Part shown: one piece after another, positions 9,957 through 18,523 of the stretch | Position numbering within the stretch: position 1 is the first letter of the stretch | How the letters are laid out: every line of letters begins with the position of its first letter | Assembly: GCF_000230995.2 (NCBI RefSeq) | Contig: NC_019973.1 | Location: 3,982,001-4,046,000, forward strand | Direction: 5' to 3' | Length of the DNA stretch: 64,000 bases | Source: Mesorhizobium australicum WSM2073 | Lineage (GTDB): Bacteria; Pseudomonadota; Alphaproteobacteria; Rhizobiales; Rhizobiaceae | The notes under the pieces: generated by a model | Databases searched by the model: none | What the model was told of the DNA's origin: nothing | The model's input: only the letters and a program-made list of their open reading frames with translations | Program-made: the position numbers and the translations under genes

Positions 9957-10946
9957 ATGCTTGACCGTTCGTCCCAGCCGTCTTCGCCGTCCCATATCCC
10001 GATGGATGCGCTCAGCGAAGTCCTGCAAGACTTTCGCCTGAGTGGCGTCAACTATGGCCGCTGCGAGCTCCGACATCCATGGAGCATAGAATTTCCGCGA
10101 CAATCGCTGCTTCGTTTTCACTTTGTCGGCCAGGGTCCGTGCTGGATTCACACCGAAGCGCAGGGCTGGCAAGAGTTGCGCGATGGCGATCTGGTGCTGC
10201 TGCCGCAGGGCATCGCCCATCGGCTGGCGAGTGCGCCGGACGTGGTGGGCGACTCGCTCGAGGGCTGCCAGGTGATCAAGTTAGGGGGCAATGTCTGCGA
10301 AGTGGTGCGGGAAGGAACGGGCGCGACAAGCACCCTTTTCTGCGGCTCCATGGCCTTGGACTCCTGTGCGCTCAATCCATTGATCACGTTGATGCCGGCT
10401 GTCATCAAGGGTTGCGACGTGGCCGGCAATGACCCGGTCGTTGGTCCTTTGCTGGCTGCCATGACGATGGAGGCCGCGCAACCGCAGATGGGCAGCGCCA
10501 CCATCTTGTCGCGTATGGCGGATTTGCTGACAGCCCGGCTCATCCGCTGTTGGGTCAATTGCAACGGAGCCTCGACCACTGGTTGGCTCGCAGCCATCCG
10601 CGATCCCCATATCGGCCGCGCCCTGGCAGCCATGCATCGAGACCCCGGCCACGACTGGACGCTGGGAAGCCTTGCGAGCGTGGCAGGCCAATCGCGATCG
10701 ATTTTCGCCGCGCGTTTCAGCGCTGTATTGGGCGAGGGTGCCGCGCGCTATCTCGCCCGCCTGCGCATGCAGCTTGCCCGCGAGTTGTTGGGGCAGAGCG
10801 GCTTGTCGGTTGCCGAGGTCGCTACCCGTTTGGGCTATGATTCCGAGGCATCCTTCGCTCGCGCGTTCAAGCGCATCACCAATGTCTCGCCGGGAATTGT
10901 GCGTCGCACAAATCCCGGACGAATAGACATGAATTTCGGATTTTAA
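9957..10946 (+). CDS. AraC family transcriptional regulator with N-terminal cupin
   Basis: The 329-residue protein has an N-terminal cupin-type sensor (starting near MDALSEVLQDFRLSG, with LLPQGIAHRLAS) and a C-terminal double helix-turn-helix AraC domain (VAGQSRSIFAARFSAVLG, then SVAEVATRLGYDSEASFARAFKR). This is the cupin_6 subfamily that often governs an adjacent MFS exporter. The start could be the ATG at 9957 or at 10002, which matches the usual family start better. The MFS gene follows 59 bases downstream on the same strand. The ligand is unknown. Confidence 0.88.
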   Translation: MLDRSSQPSSPSHIPMDALSEVLQDFRLSGVNYGRCELRHPWSIEFPRQSLLRFHFVGQGPCWIHTEAQGWQELRDGDLVLLPQGIAHRLASAPDVVGDSLEGCQVIKLGGNVCEVVREGTGATSTLFCGSMALDSCALNPLITLMPAVIKGCDVAGNDPVVGPLLAAMTMEAAQPQMGSATILSRMADLLTARLIRCWVNCNGASTTGWLAAIRDPHIGRALAAMHRDPGHDWTLGSLASVAGQSRSIFAARFSAVLGEGAARYLARLRMQLARELLGQSGLSVAEVATRLGYDSEASFARAFKRITNVSPGIVRRTNPGRIDMNFGF

Positions 10947-10977
10947 GACACATATCATCCGACAGAACTCGTCTATC

Positions 10978-11002
10978 AAGATCTCCAAACTTTGGAGATC
11001 TT
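10978..11002 (+). promoter_or_regulatory. Perfect 25-base palindrome overlapping the ribosome-binding site of the MFS gene
   Basis: The two 12-base arms AAGATCTCCAAA and TTTGGAGATCTT flank a single C. The GGAG at 10994-10997 is the only ribosome-binding site for the GTG start at 11006. In RNA, CUCC of the left arm pairs with GGAG, giving a stem of about 9 pairs with a 7-base loop that would hide the site. As DNA it could equally be an operator for the AraC protein or another dimeric regulator. Confidence 0.6.
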
Positions 11003-11005
11003 TCC

Positions 11006-12214
11006 GTGACAGACACAACATTACAGCTTGAAGACGCCGCGATTGGCCTTGATGCCGACACGCCGGCCGCGTGGAGTGCAGCCACCTGGTTTGCGGTCAT
11101 TTCACTGGCGGCAACCAGCTTTGCCCTGGTGTCAGCCGAATTCCTGCCGGCAGGCCTGCTGACGCCAATGGCGCGCGATCTCGGTATCAGTGAGGGAACG
11201 GCCGGACAGGTCGTCACCGCCACCGCTTCCGTCGGCGCCGTGACGGCCATGTTGAGCAATGTTCTTATCGGCCGATTGAACCGCAAGACGGTGCTGGTCG
11301 GTCTCATGGCGTTGGCGGTGGCTTCCAATATCCTTGCGGCGCTGGCACCCAATTTCTGGCTGTTGTTGTTAGGCCGGGCCGGGCTGGGGATTGCTCTCAG
11401 CGCTTTCTGGGCACTTTCGGTTGCCGTCGTGGCGAGGCTGGTCGGCGCCAATGCGACAGGCCGGGGCATGGCTATCGTTACCCTCGGCGTCTCGCTCGCC
11501 ACCATTGCCGCGCCGTCCTTGGGGGCGTTGATCAGCGACTGGCTGGGATGGCGCAGCGCCATGGCCATGACAGCGGGGCTGGCCGTATTGGCCATGTTGG
11601 CGCAGTTGCTCAGCCTGCCGACCTTGCCGGCGACAACAAGCAACAGTCTTGCAGACGTGTTTCGACTTACACGGCGGCGCGGCATTCAAATCGGCATGCT
11701 GGCCATTGTCTTGCTGATGACGGGGCATTTTGCTGGTTCTGTCTATGTGCGCCCCTTCCTCGAACACGTCACGCTGCTTGCAACCGGTCCAATCGCCCTG
11801 GCTCTGCTTGGGTTTGGCATCGCCGCTGTGATCGGCAACATTGCTGGCGGCCGCATGGCCGATGCCAATATTCACATGGCTCTCGTGGTCACCGCGGCGT
11901 TAATGGCGGTTGCGGCGCTGGCCTTGGTGCTTTGGGGCGTGCACATTGGCGTTGCCTTCGGATTCGTCACGCTTTGGGGCTTCGCCTTCGGCATGGGGCC
12001 GGTGGTGCTGCCAACCAATCTCTCGCGTGCGGCACCTGACGCGCTGGAAGCAGCGGGCAGCCTGATGGTCGTCTCTTTCCAGGTTGCCATCACGATCGGC
12101 GCGGTTGTCGGTGGCTATGTCGTGGACACCTATGGTGCCACGGCGCCGTTGACCGTTACGGCCATCCTTGCTGCATCGACAGCTGTGCTCGCTCTGCTGC
12201 AGCCTCGCGCCTGA
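11006..12214 (+). CDS. MFS transporter, DHA1 (12 TM) exporter
   Basis: The 402-residue membrane protein has twelve predicted helices. The N-terminal half contains SAEFLPAGLLTPMARDLGISEG and GRLNRKTVL, typical of AraJ/YdhP/SotB-like sugar or drug efflux proteins. The start is GTG at 11006, eight bases after GGAG. Position directly behind a cupin AraC regulator suggests this regulator controls it. The ribosome site lies in a perfect palindrome (10978-11002). The exported compound is not evident. Confidence 0.87.
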   Translation: MTDTTLQLEDAAIGLDADTPAAWSAATWFAVISLAATSFALVSAEFLPAGLLTPMARDLGISEGTAGQVVTATASVGAVTAMLSNVLIGRLNRKTVLVGLMALAVASNILAALAPNFWLLLLGRAGLGIALSAFWALSVAVVARLVGANATGRGMAIVTLGVSLATIAAPSLGALISDWLGWRSAMAMTAGLAVLAMLAQLLSLPTLPATTSNSLADVFRLTRRRGIQIGMLAIVLLMTGHFAGSVYVRPFLEHVTLLATGPIALALLGFGIAAVIGNIAGGRMADANIHMALVVTAALMAVAALALVLWGVHIGVAFGFVTLWGFAFGMGPVVLPTNLSRAAPDALEAAGSLMVVSFQVAITIGAVVGGYVVDTYGATAPLTVTAILAASTAVLALLQPRA

Positions 12215-12386
12215 ACTTTGCTCCAGCTGACATCGAACTCGAACCGCCGCAATGTTGCAGGCTCTTTACACAAGTTTACGCCATGGGCGCGTTGCTTGTT
12301 GCCGCAATCGAAGGCTAAGCACGCTCGGCTTCGGCCATTGGGGGTGAGCGGCGATCAAGTCGCACCCTTTTGAGGAGATGACTGAC

Positions 12387-12653
12387 ATGAAGAAGTTTTT
12401 GCTCGTTGCCGCCGGGCTGGCGGTGCTTGCCGGCTCGGCCTGTTCGAAGGCGCCGGAATGCACGACCGAGATCGCGACCAAGAAGGCGCAGGACATGGCC
12501 GCCGCGCTGCAGGAGGCGATCACCAAGGATCCGTCCAAGGCGGCTGACCTGACCGCCAAGGTTCAGGCGGTGACGACCAAGTATCAGGGTTCCACGACCC
12601 TGGCCGATGCCTGCAAGGCGTATGACGAGCTGACCAAGGCGATCAAGGGCTGA
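12387..12653 (+). CDS. Small secreted or lipid-anchored protein, unknown function
   Basis: From the ATG at 12387 (nine bases after GAGGAG) the product has 88 residues. It opens with a signal sequence MKKFLLVAAGLAVLAGSAC. The Cys could be lipidated, but the GSAC sequence is a poor lipobox, so simple secretion with a disulfide (Cys near the C-terminus in ADACKAY) is equally possible. The mature part is Lys/Ala-rich and helical, resembling small periplasmic proteins. An ATG at 12378 would sit too close to the ribosome site. Confidence 0.75.
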   Translation: MKKFLLVAAGLAVLAGSACSKAPECTTEIATKKAQDMAAALQEAITKDPSKAADLTAKVQAVTTKYQGSTTLADACKAYDELTKAIKG

Positions 12654-12676
12654 CGCCTGGTTCGTCCGTTTCCAAG

Positions 12677-12711
12677 GAGGCGGTGGCGATGGGCCGCCGC
12701 CTCTTTGTTTT
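12677..12711 (+). terminator. Rho-independent terminator after the small secreted protein
   Basis: GAGGCGGTGGC pairs with GCCGCCGCCTC (11 pairs, one G-U) around a five-base loop and is followed by TTTGTTTT. It begins 24 bases after the stop codon of the preceding gene. Confidence 0.85.
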
Positions 12712-12786
12712 GTGGGGTGTATTCGAGCAATCCCAGGAGAAGTGTTTTCCCGTCCGGAATTCGTAAAGAATAGAGGCGAGGTGCGC

Positions 12787-13338
12787 TCAGTTCGGCGCGA
12801 TGGAGCCGACTTCGACGGCATCGACGCGCTTCAGGCTCATGCCGATGACGGGCACCAACTGGTCCTGAACGCGTACTGCAACCGTTACGGTCATGGAATT
12901 GTCGTCGGGAATGCGGGCCTGCATGACACCGCGCAATTGATTGCGGTTGATGGTGAAGACCACCTTGTGGGCGTCGACGACGTTGCCGCCGATGATGTCG
13001 AGGCCGGCGCCGGCAGCGCCACCCATGAAGGAACCCTTGTAGTCGCGGCCCTTGCGCTCGATCTTGGCCGACATGGGCTGGGTGAACATGCCGACCCGGC
13101 AACCGCCGTCCAGTGTCATGCCCATCTTGCCGTCCGGCGTGGAGCCGGTGAAGCTGCAGTTGAATTTCGTGCCCTTGTATTTGCCGGCGACGATTTCGCC
13201 CGGGCCAACCCATTTGCCTTCGGCCGACTGGAAAAACTGCTTGTCCGGTTCCGTGGCAGAGGCCGCCGAGGCAATGCCGACGACAGCTGTGATCACCGCC
13301 GCCAGGGGCAGGACGCTGGACAGAATTACGCTTTTCAT
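12787..13338 (-). CDS. Secreted protein of unknown function
   Basis: The 183-residue product has a clear signal peptide (MKSVILSSVLPLAAVITAVVG...ASA). The mature part is Gly-rich and predicted mostly beta (KWVGPGEIVAGKYKGTKFNCSF, GFTGSTPDG-like loops) with two cysteines, consistent with a periplasmic beta-barrel or lipocalin-like fold. I do not recognise the family. It is isolated: convergent with the small secreted protein upstream on the other strand, with its own promoter region at 13339-13461. Confidence 0.75.
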   Translation of the reverse strand: MKSVILSSVLPLAAVITAVVGIASAASATEPDKQFFQSAEGKWVGPGEIVAGKYKGTKFNCSFTGSTPDGKMGMTLDGGCRVGMFTQPMSAKIERKGRDYKGSFMGGAAGAGLDIIGGNVVDAHKVVFTINRNQLRGVMQARIPDDNSMTVTVAVRVQDQLVPVIGMSLKRVDAVEVGSIAPN

Positions 13339-13461
13339 CGACGATACCCGGCAACAACGAGGCTGTTTGAAACCGGTTCGACCATGAAGAAGATTGGTTA
13401 ATGCTTCGTCACCGCGGGCCCTCGAAACAGCAGTCCGATCATCGTCCCGAAGAGCTGGACG

Positions 13462-14547
13462 CTATTTGCCGGAGCCAGCTGTTTCGGCGTCTTTCTTGGC
13501 TGCGAACGAAGTCAATGCTGCGAGGAAATCGCCCAGTCCCGGGCGCCTGGCAGCGCTGAAGGGCAGGGGGCGCGCCGTCTCCATCGCGGCGAGACCGATG
13601 CGCGCCGTCATCATACCGTTGACGACGCCTTCGCCCAGCTTTGCCGAGAGGCGGGCCGCCAGGCCGTGGCCGACGATCTGCTGGACGAAACTGTCGCCGA
13701 TGGCGATCGAACCGGTGACCGCCAGATGCGCCAGTACGCTGCGCGCCAGGCGGAAAAAACCCAGCGTTCCGGGCCGTCCGCCATAGAGTTCCGACAGCCG
13801 GCGGATGAGGCGCCCGGCCTCGAACACGACATAAGCGACATCGACCAGCGCGCGCGGGCTCACCGCCGTCACCAGCGAGACCCGCTTGGCGGCCTCGAGA
13901 ATCATCACCTTGGCCCTGACATCAAGGGGGCCGAGGATTTCCGCCTCCGCCAGGCGCACCAGATTGGCGCCGTCGATAATCTCGCCGCGCAATTCAGCCA
14001 GCGCGCGCCGGCCGGCAGCGGTGTCGGGTTTGGCCGCGACAAAGGCCGACAACTCGTCGACCACCGCGCGTGCCGCTTTCGGATCGTCGCGCGCGATGGC
14101 ATCGAGCGCGCGCTTCTGCAGCTTTTCGACCTCGGCGAGGCGGGCGATGGCCAGGAACTCGCGAATCAGGATTACCAGCAGCGCCAGCAGCGCAATCGCC
14201 GCCATCCCGGCGGCCAGCCAGCCCAGCCATTCGGCGCGGGCAAAGAGATCGCGTATCAACTGGTCGGTCCACAGGCCGACAGCCAGCGAAACCAGCACGC
14301 CGAAGGCGCCGAAGAAGATGCTGCCGAGAACCGAGCGCCTTCTGGGGGCGACCGATGGCGGCGGCTCGGCGGCAATAACGTCCGGTTCGTCAAAAACGTC
14401 GACCTCCGCCGGGATGACCAGCGCCACATCGGCGTTCATGGAGCGCGGTCTGCGCGACGGTTCGGTCTGGCGTGCTTGTGGCGCGTCTTGTTTCGGCGCG
14501 GCTTCCGGCTCGATGCGGAATGCCGCCGGTTTGCGGGGCGCGGTCAT
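13462..14547 (-). CDS. YcjF-like membrane protein (DUF697/TIGR01620)
   Basis: The 361-residue protein has a charged N-terminal tail of about 70 residues, two transmembrane helices (LGSIFFGAFGVLVSLAVGLW and a second one at LAAGMAAIALLALLVILI), and a C-terminal DUF697-type region containing VTAVSPRALVDVAYVVFEAGRLIRRL. Its ATG overlaps the stop codon of the ycjX-like ATPase by four bases (ATGA), the same pairing seen in enterobacterial ycjXF. The pair is stress-associated in E. coli, but its biochemical role is unknown. Confidence 0.85.
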   Translation of the reverse strand: MTAPRKPAAFRIEPEAAPKQDAPQARQTEPSRRPRSMNADVALVIPAEVDVFDEPDVIAAEPPPSVAPRRRSVLGSIFFGAFGVLVSLAVGLWTDQLIRDLFARAEWLGWLAAGMAAIALLALLVILIREFLAIARLAEVEKLQKRALDAIARDDPKAARAVVDELSAFVAAKPDTAAGRRALAELRGEIIDGANLVRLAEAEILGPLDVRAKVMILEAAKRVSLVTAVSPRALVDVAYVVFEAGRLIRRLSELYGGRPGTLGFFRLARSVLAHLAVTGSIAIGDSFVQQIVGHGLAARLSAKLGEGVVNGMMTARIGLAAMETARPLPFSAARRPGLGDFLAALTSFAAKKDAETAGSGK

Positions 14548-16022
14548 GCCAGATGGTCTCCGATCAGGAACTGCAAGGCGCGGTCGAGCCTGATATGGGG
14601 CAGCGACAGCGTGACACCTTCGGCCGTGCGTTCGAGTTTCGGCGGACGGAACCGGACGAAGCGGATTGCCGGGTCCGTGGAGTCCTGCCTGTGATCCGGC
14701 CCCGAAAGATCGAAAACAGCATCAATGTTCTCCGGTAAATCACCAGGAAATATAGCTGTTTCCGTCTTTCCGTCGAATGTTTCACCATCGATCTTCTCGC
14801 CGGCGATCGGCGTGCCGATGATAACAGGCAATGTTTCGCGGCCCTGTTTGACGGTGCCTTCGCGGGTGGCGCGCACCGCCGCCATGGCGACGACGTCGAC
14901 ATCGGCGCCGGTGAAATTCGCCCGCGCCACGGCGCGGTCGGCAAGGCGCCGCACGATCGCCTGCAACCGGTCATGGCTTTCGTGGTGCAGATGATCGGCC
15001 TTGGTCGCCGCGACCAGGATGCGGTCGATACGCCGGGAGAAAAGGTCGGTTATGAAGCTGCCCCGGCCGGGGCGAAAACAGCTGAGGATCTCGGTGACGG
15101 CGCGCTCCAGGTCGGCCATGGCACCAGGCCCGGCGTTCAGCGCCTGCATGGCGTCGATGAGCACGATCTGGCGGTCCAGGCGCGTGATGTGCTCGCGGAA
15201 GAATGGTTTGACGACATGCGTCTTGTAGGCCTCGTAGCGCCGTTCCATCATGGCGTGCAACGAGCCGTTGCGCGCGCGCCTGTCGCCCAGGCCGGCCAGC
15301 GGCGCGAAAGTCAGCGCGGGCGAGCCTTCGAGATCGCCGGGCATCAGGAAACGGCCGGGCGGCAAGGTCGAAAGCGCCCGTTCGTCGAGCTTGCATGCCT
15401 TGAGATAGGCGGCGAAGCTTTCAGCCAGCCGGCGCGCCGTCATTTCCTCGGCGTCGGCATTCGGGTCGATTTCCGCCGAGATCGCTCGCCAGGCCAGCGA
15501 AAGATCCTCGCGCACCGGCAGCGTGGCCATTTCGAGGGCTTCGCGCGAAAAATCAGCGAAGGATTTGCCGAGCAGCGGCAGGTCGAGCAGCCATTCGCCG
15601 GGGTAGTCAACGATGTCGACCGACAGCTTGCCCGACGAGAACATGCGGTTCCAGCCGGAAGCCGATTCATATTCGATCGTCAGCCGCAGTTCCGAAATGG
15701 CGCGGGTCGAGTCCGGCCAGACGCGATCGTTGACCAAAGCGGCGATGTGGTCCTCGTATTGAAAACGCGGCACGGCGTCGTCGGGCTGCTGTTCGAGGAA
15801 GGCGCGCGCGATACGCCCCGACTTCTGCGCCTCGAACAGCGGCAGACGTCCACCGTGGATCAGATTGTGGACGAAGGCCGAGATGAAGACGGTCTTGCCG
15901 GCGCGGGAGAGACCCGTGACACCCAGACGCAGCGATGGAGAAAAAAGTCCGGTGGCACGTCCCGACAATGTGTCGAGGGCAATTCTTGCCTCGTCGGTGA
16001 AGGTGGTCAGCGATGATGCCAA
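14544..16022 (-). CDS. YcjX-like P-loop ATPase/GTPase
   Basis: The 492-residue protein has a Walker A motif GLSRAGKT (residues 37-44) and VDIVDYPGEWLLDLPLL as the Walker B/switch region, matching the YcjX (DUF463) family of predicted nucleoside triphosphatases. It has no transmembrane segment and probably docks on the membrane partner encoded by the overlapping downstream ycjF-like gene. The start ATG at 16022 gives the conserved length. The sixA gene lies 76 bases upstream on the same strand. Confidence 0.88.
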   Translation of the reverse strand: MASSLTTFTDEARIALDTLSGRATGLFSPSLRLGVTGLSRAGKTVFISAFVHNLIHGGRLPLFEAQKSGRIARAFLEQQPDDAVPRFQYEDHIAALVNDRVWPDSTRAISELRLTIEYESASGWNRMFSSGKLSVDIVDYPGEWLLDLPLLGKSFADFSREALEMATLPVREDLSLAWRAISAEIDPNADAEEMTARRLAESFAAYLKACKLDERALSTLPPGRFLMPGDLEGSPALTFAPLAGLGDRRARNGSLHAMMERRYEAYKTHVVKPFFREHITRLDRQIVLIDAMQALNAGPGAMADLERAVTEILSCFRPGRGSFITDLFSRRIDRILVAATKADHLHHESHDRLQAIVRRLADRAVARANFTGADVDVVAMAAVRATREGTVKQGRETLPVIIGTPIAGEKIDGETFDGKTETAIFPGDLPENIDAVFDLSGPDHRQDSTDPAIRFVRFRPPKLERTAEGVTLSLPHIRLDRALQFLIGDHLA

Positions 16023-16098
16023 AACATGATCTCTCGGGCTTGCGTCCGCCCGATATAGGCGCTGGAACCCGGCTTTGAAATGGCGCTGGAAATCGGCA

Positions 16099-16602
16099 TC
16101 AGGGATCTGCCGGTGTCAGGAACGCTTCGAGATAACCCGCTCCCTGGGTCGCTTTCGCCAGATCGCCGGGGAAACGGACGACCGCGAGGCCCGTGGTTGG
16201 AAAGCCGTGATTGAGCATTGCCCGCTCCGCCTCGCCGCCATCGCCCGAAACCGCCATGGCGAGATCCTCCGTCATCGGGTTGTGGCCTATGACCAGCAAT
16301 GAACCGGGCCCGCCATGATCTCGGACGAGGCGGAGATAGCACGCCGCGTCCTCGCTGTAGAGCGCGTCCAAAAACAGCACCTTGCCTGTATCGGTCTGGC
16401 CGGCCAGACCCTCGAGGGTTTCCCTGGCGCGTTTGGCGTTGGAACACAGCGTCAGGTCCGGCACATAGGAGCGGGAACGCATCGCGGTCCCCATTTTTTC
16501 GGCATCGGCGCGGCCGGATGCGTCCAACGGACGATCGAAATCACGCATGCCCGGCAAGGCCCAACCGGCCTTGGCGTGTCGCAACAGATAAAGCCTGCTC
16601 AC
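16099..16602 (-). CDS. sixA: SixA-like histidine phosphatase
   Basis: The 167-residue protein starts with GTG at 16602 (MSRLYLLRHAKAGW), preceded by GGAGG at five bases. The phosphoglycerate-mutase/histidine-phosphatase signature RHAK (catalytic His9) and the second catalytic histidine in LVIGHNP are present. SixA in E. coli dephosphorylates Hpt domains and the PTS-Ntr protein NPr; here an Hpt or PTS target is possible but not shown. The open frame extends 60 codons upstream, but that stretch lacks similarity to the family. Confidence 0.85.
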   Translation of the reverse strand: MSRLYLLRHAKAGWALPGMRDFDRPLDASGRADAEKMGTAMRSRSYVPDLTLCSNAKRARETLEGLAGQTDTGKVLFLDALYSEDAACYLRLVRDHGGPGSLLVIGHNPMTEDLAMAVSGDGGEAERAMLNHGFPTTGLAVVRFPGDLAKATQGAGYLEAFLTPADP

Positions 16603-16877
16603 CCAACCTCCAACGGTGCCCGAGAGCTGAAGTCCTGCCGCGATTAGCCACGAGAAAAGCCGCACGCACAATGGTGCGCGTGCTTCAGCGCGGCGAATCA
16701 CTTGCAGGGCGATGGGCGAGGATCGTCGTACTTTCGCCATCAAAACAGATTTATGCCGCTCCGGAGAAGGCTGGAGACGCACTTTAACAATTGCGTGAGT
16801 CGGTGGCTGATTGCGCTTGTGCAGGCGTCTGGTGGCGAATATATAGGCGCCAAATTTGGGGCTGTTGGGTGAGTCGA

Positions 16878-17294
16878 ATGAACGACATCGTTACCGCCGA
16901 TTACGTACCCTCCGAAGACGAGCCGTTCATGAACGAACGGCAGAAATCCTACTTCCGCCAGAAGCTCGTCACCTGGAAAAATGACATCTTGCGCGAGGCG
17001 CGCGAAACCCTCGAAATCCTGCAGCAGGAAAACGCCAACCATCCCGACCTCGCCGACCGCGCCTCTTCGGAAACCGACCGCGCCATCGAGCTCAGGGCCC
17101 GCGACCGTCAGCGGAAACTCATCTCAAAGATCGATTCGGCGCTGCAGCGCATCGATGAAGGCACTTACGGCTATTGCGAAGAAACCGGTGAGCCGATCGC
17201 CTTGAAGCGGCTCGACGCGCGCCCGATCGCCACCTTGTCGATCGAAGCGCAAGAACGGCATGAGCGCCGTGAAAAAGTCTATCGCGACGACTGA
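16878..17294 (+). CDS. dksA: DksA-type transcription factor without the full zinc finger
   Basis: The 138-residue RNA-polymerase secondary-channel regulator has the coiled-coil (RQKLVTWKNDILREARETLEILQ, with acidic tip residues DLADRASSETDRAIELRARDRQRK) and the C-terminal region GTYGYCEETGEPI...ARPIATLSIEAQERHE. Three of the four zinc-binding cysteines of E. coli DksA are replaced (Thr, Ser and Ala), leaving one. The ATG at 16878 follows GGTGAG; an upstream frame from 16791 is unlikely. DksA acts with ppGpp to adjust rRNA and amino-acid promoters. Confidence 0.93.
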   Translation: MNDIVTADYVPSEDEPFMNERQKSYFRQKLVTWKNDILREARETLEILQQENANHPDLADRASSETDRAIELRARDRQRKLISKIDSALQRIDEGTYGYCEETGEPIALKRLDARPIATLSIEAQERHERREKVYRDD

Positions 17295-17318
17295 TGGACC
17301 GCCTTTGCATTGATTTCC

Positions 17319-17342
17319 AAATGGCTGGTTATCCGGCCATTT
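17319..17342 (+). terminator. Weak hairpin after dksA
   Basis: AAATGGC pairs with GCCATTT across a ten-base loop, 24 bases past the dksA stop. There is no real U-tract (CTGTTC follows), so termination is only plausible. Confidence 0.4.
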
Positions 17343-17415
17343 CTGTTCGATGCGTGCCACCTTCAATAGATTTGAACACGCTTGAACGCCGGCCAGCCTA
17401 GTCACTGGCAGGCGA

Positions 17416-17451
17416 CAGTTCATCTCTTGACCTAGGCGCAGTTCATCTCTT
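17416..17451. repeat. 13-base direct repeat at the 3' end of the FliO-like gene
   Basis: CAGTTCATCTCTT occurs at 17416-17428 and again at 17439-17451, starting 23 bases apart. The second copy covers the stop codon of the minus-strand gene, so it looks like a small local duplication. Confidence 0.55.
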
Positions 17452-18195
17452 TTGGCTTGAAAGTTCGCCCAACAGCCTGGTCATTTCATCGTCGAGCGAG
17501 GGCGGCGCCTTGGCTGCCGGTTTGCCCACCGGGCCGCCGGAGCGGGGCTGGTCGAGCGAAACCTCGAGTTCTTTCATCAGCGTGTCGTCGATGCTGTCCT
17601 GCGTCGGCGGTGGCGGCGTGTGCCTGGCGGCATTGACGTTGGCGGAGCCATAGGCAGGCAGCGGCGTGACATTGGTCGATTGATAGGTTTGCGCCGCTGG
17701 TTTCGGTGCGGGCGCCGGAGCCGGTGGTGGCGCCGCCGGACGCTGGCGGGCAGGCTGTGCCATGGCCACCGGCTGCGGAGCGGGTGCTTGTCTCGGAGGC
17801 ACGGGAGCGGGCTGCGGCGACCGAGGCTTCGCAGCCGGGGCGGCGGCCGCCGGGACAGGCTGCAGGCCGCCATCTCCAGTCAACGCCGGACGGCGCGGCG
17901 CGGCGAGGCGGATGTCGCGTTCGACAACGACGTCGGTCGGGCCGCCGATCAGAAGCAGATGTTCGATGTCGTCGCGTCGCACCAGCACCAGTCGGCGATG
18001 GCTGTCGACGGCGGTTGCGTCCATGACGGCGAGCCGCGTCTTGCGGTTGCGGCCGCCGGCGACAAACGTGCCGAAGGTCAGGTTGCGCACGAGCCTGACG
18101 ATGACGAGAACGATGACCAGCAGGATCAGCGCCGCGAAGGTCCACAGGAGTGCCGCCGCATAACCGGGACCCGCCACGCTATCCAGCCACTGCAT
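17443..18195 (-). CDS. FliO-like membrane protein with Pro/Ala-rich tail
   Basis: The 250-residue protein has one transmembrane helix (residues about 13-36) followed by RLAVMDATAVDSHRRLVLVRRDDIEHLLLIGGPTDVVVE, which matches the core of the FliO family of flagellar export proteins. The rest is a long Pro/Ala/Gln-rich low-complexity segment and a short conserved tail (DDTLMKELEVSLDQ). No flagellar genes are nearby, so a flagellar role is uncertain; the domain is also found in non-flagellar rhizobial proteins. The ATG at 18195 gives the helix the expected position. Confidence 0.6.
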   Translation of the reverse strand: MQWLDSVAGPGYAAALLWTFAALILLVIVLVIVRLVRNLTFGTFVAGGRNRKTRLAVMDATAVDSHRRLVLVRRDDIEHLLLIGGPTDVVVERDIRLAAPRRPALTGDGGLQPVPAAAAPAAKPRSPQPAPVPPRQAPAPQPVAMAQPARQRPAAPPPAPAPAPKPAAQTYQSTNVTPLPAYGSANVNAARHTPPPPTQDSIDDTLMKELEVSLDQPRSGGPVGKPAAKAPPSLDDEMTRLLGELSSQKR

Positions 18196-18523
18196 TGGTT
18201 TCCCCCGAACGGTTTGGAAAGTGACGCGACACTAGACCGTTGCGACTGGCTACCGCAAGTTGCCTTTCACGCATCGTGAACAGCTTGAAACACAGGGAAG
18301 GCCAGCCGACAGCATTTTTATCCGACATTTGCCGCCCGGGCCTTTTCCAGACCAGGAGAATGTGATTCAACCGGCTAAAGCGCGTCGCGCTGAAACGGAT
18401 TCATGCGGCGCGTTTCAGGTCCGTGTTTTTCATGCATGTCGTTTTCCCAAAACCGAAGTCATTTTTGGGCGACATGCATTGGGGGCGGGTGTCGGAACAT
18501 CGGATTTCATGAGCAGGGGGCAT
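18196..18523. other. Intergenic region upstream of cckA
   Basis: This 328-base gap between the divergent FliO-like gene and cckA has no gene I can support. Its second half is occupied by a palindromic rhizobial repeat (18376-18479). An ATG at 18509 in frame with cckA is an alternative start. Confidence 0.6.
18376..18479. repeat. Rhizobial palindromic intergenic repeat (two hairpins)
   Basis: The first half (18376-18415) folds with AAAGCGCGTCGC against GCGGCGCGTTT. The second half pairs ATGCATGTCG (18432-18441) with CGACATGCAT (18470-18479), with an inner CCCAAAA/TTTTTGGG stem. Closely similar mosaic elements occur in many copies between genes of Mesorhizobium and relatives; that is from memory. 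The element ends about 45 bases before the cckA start. Confidence 0.75.
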
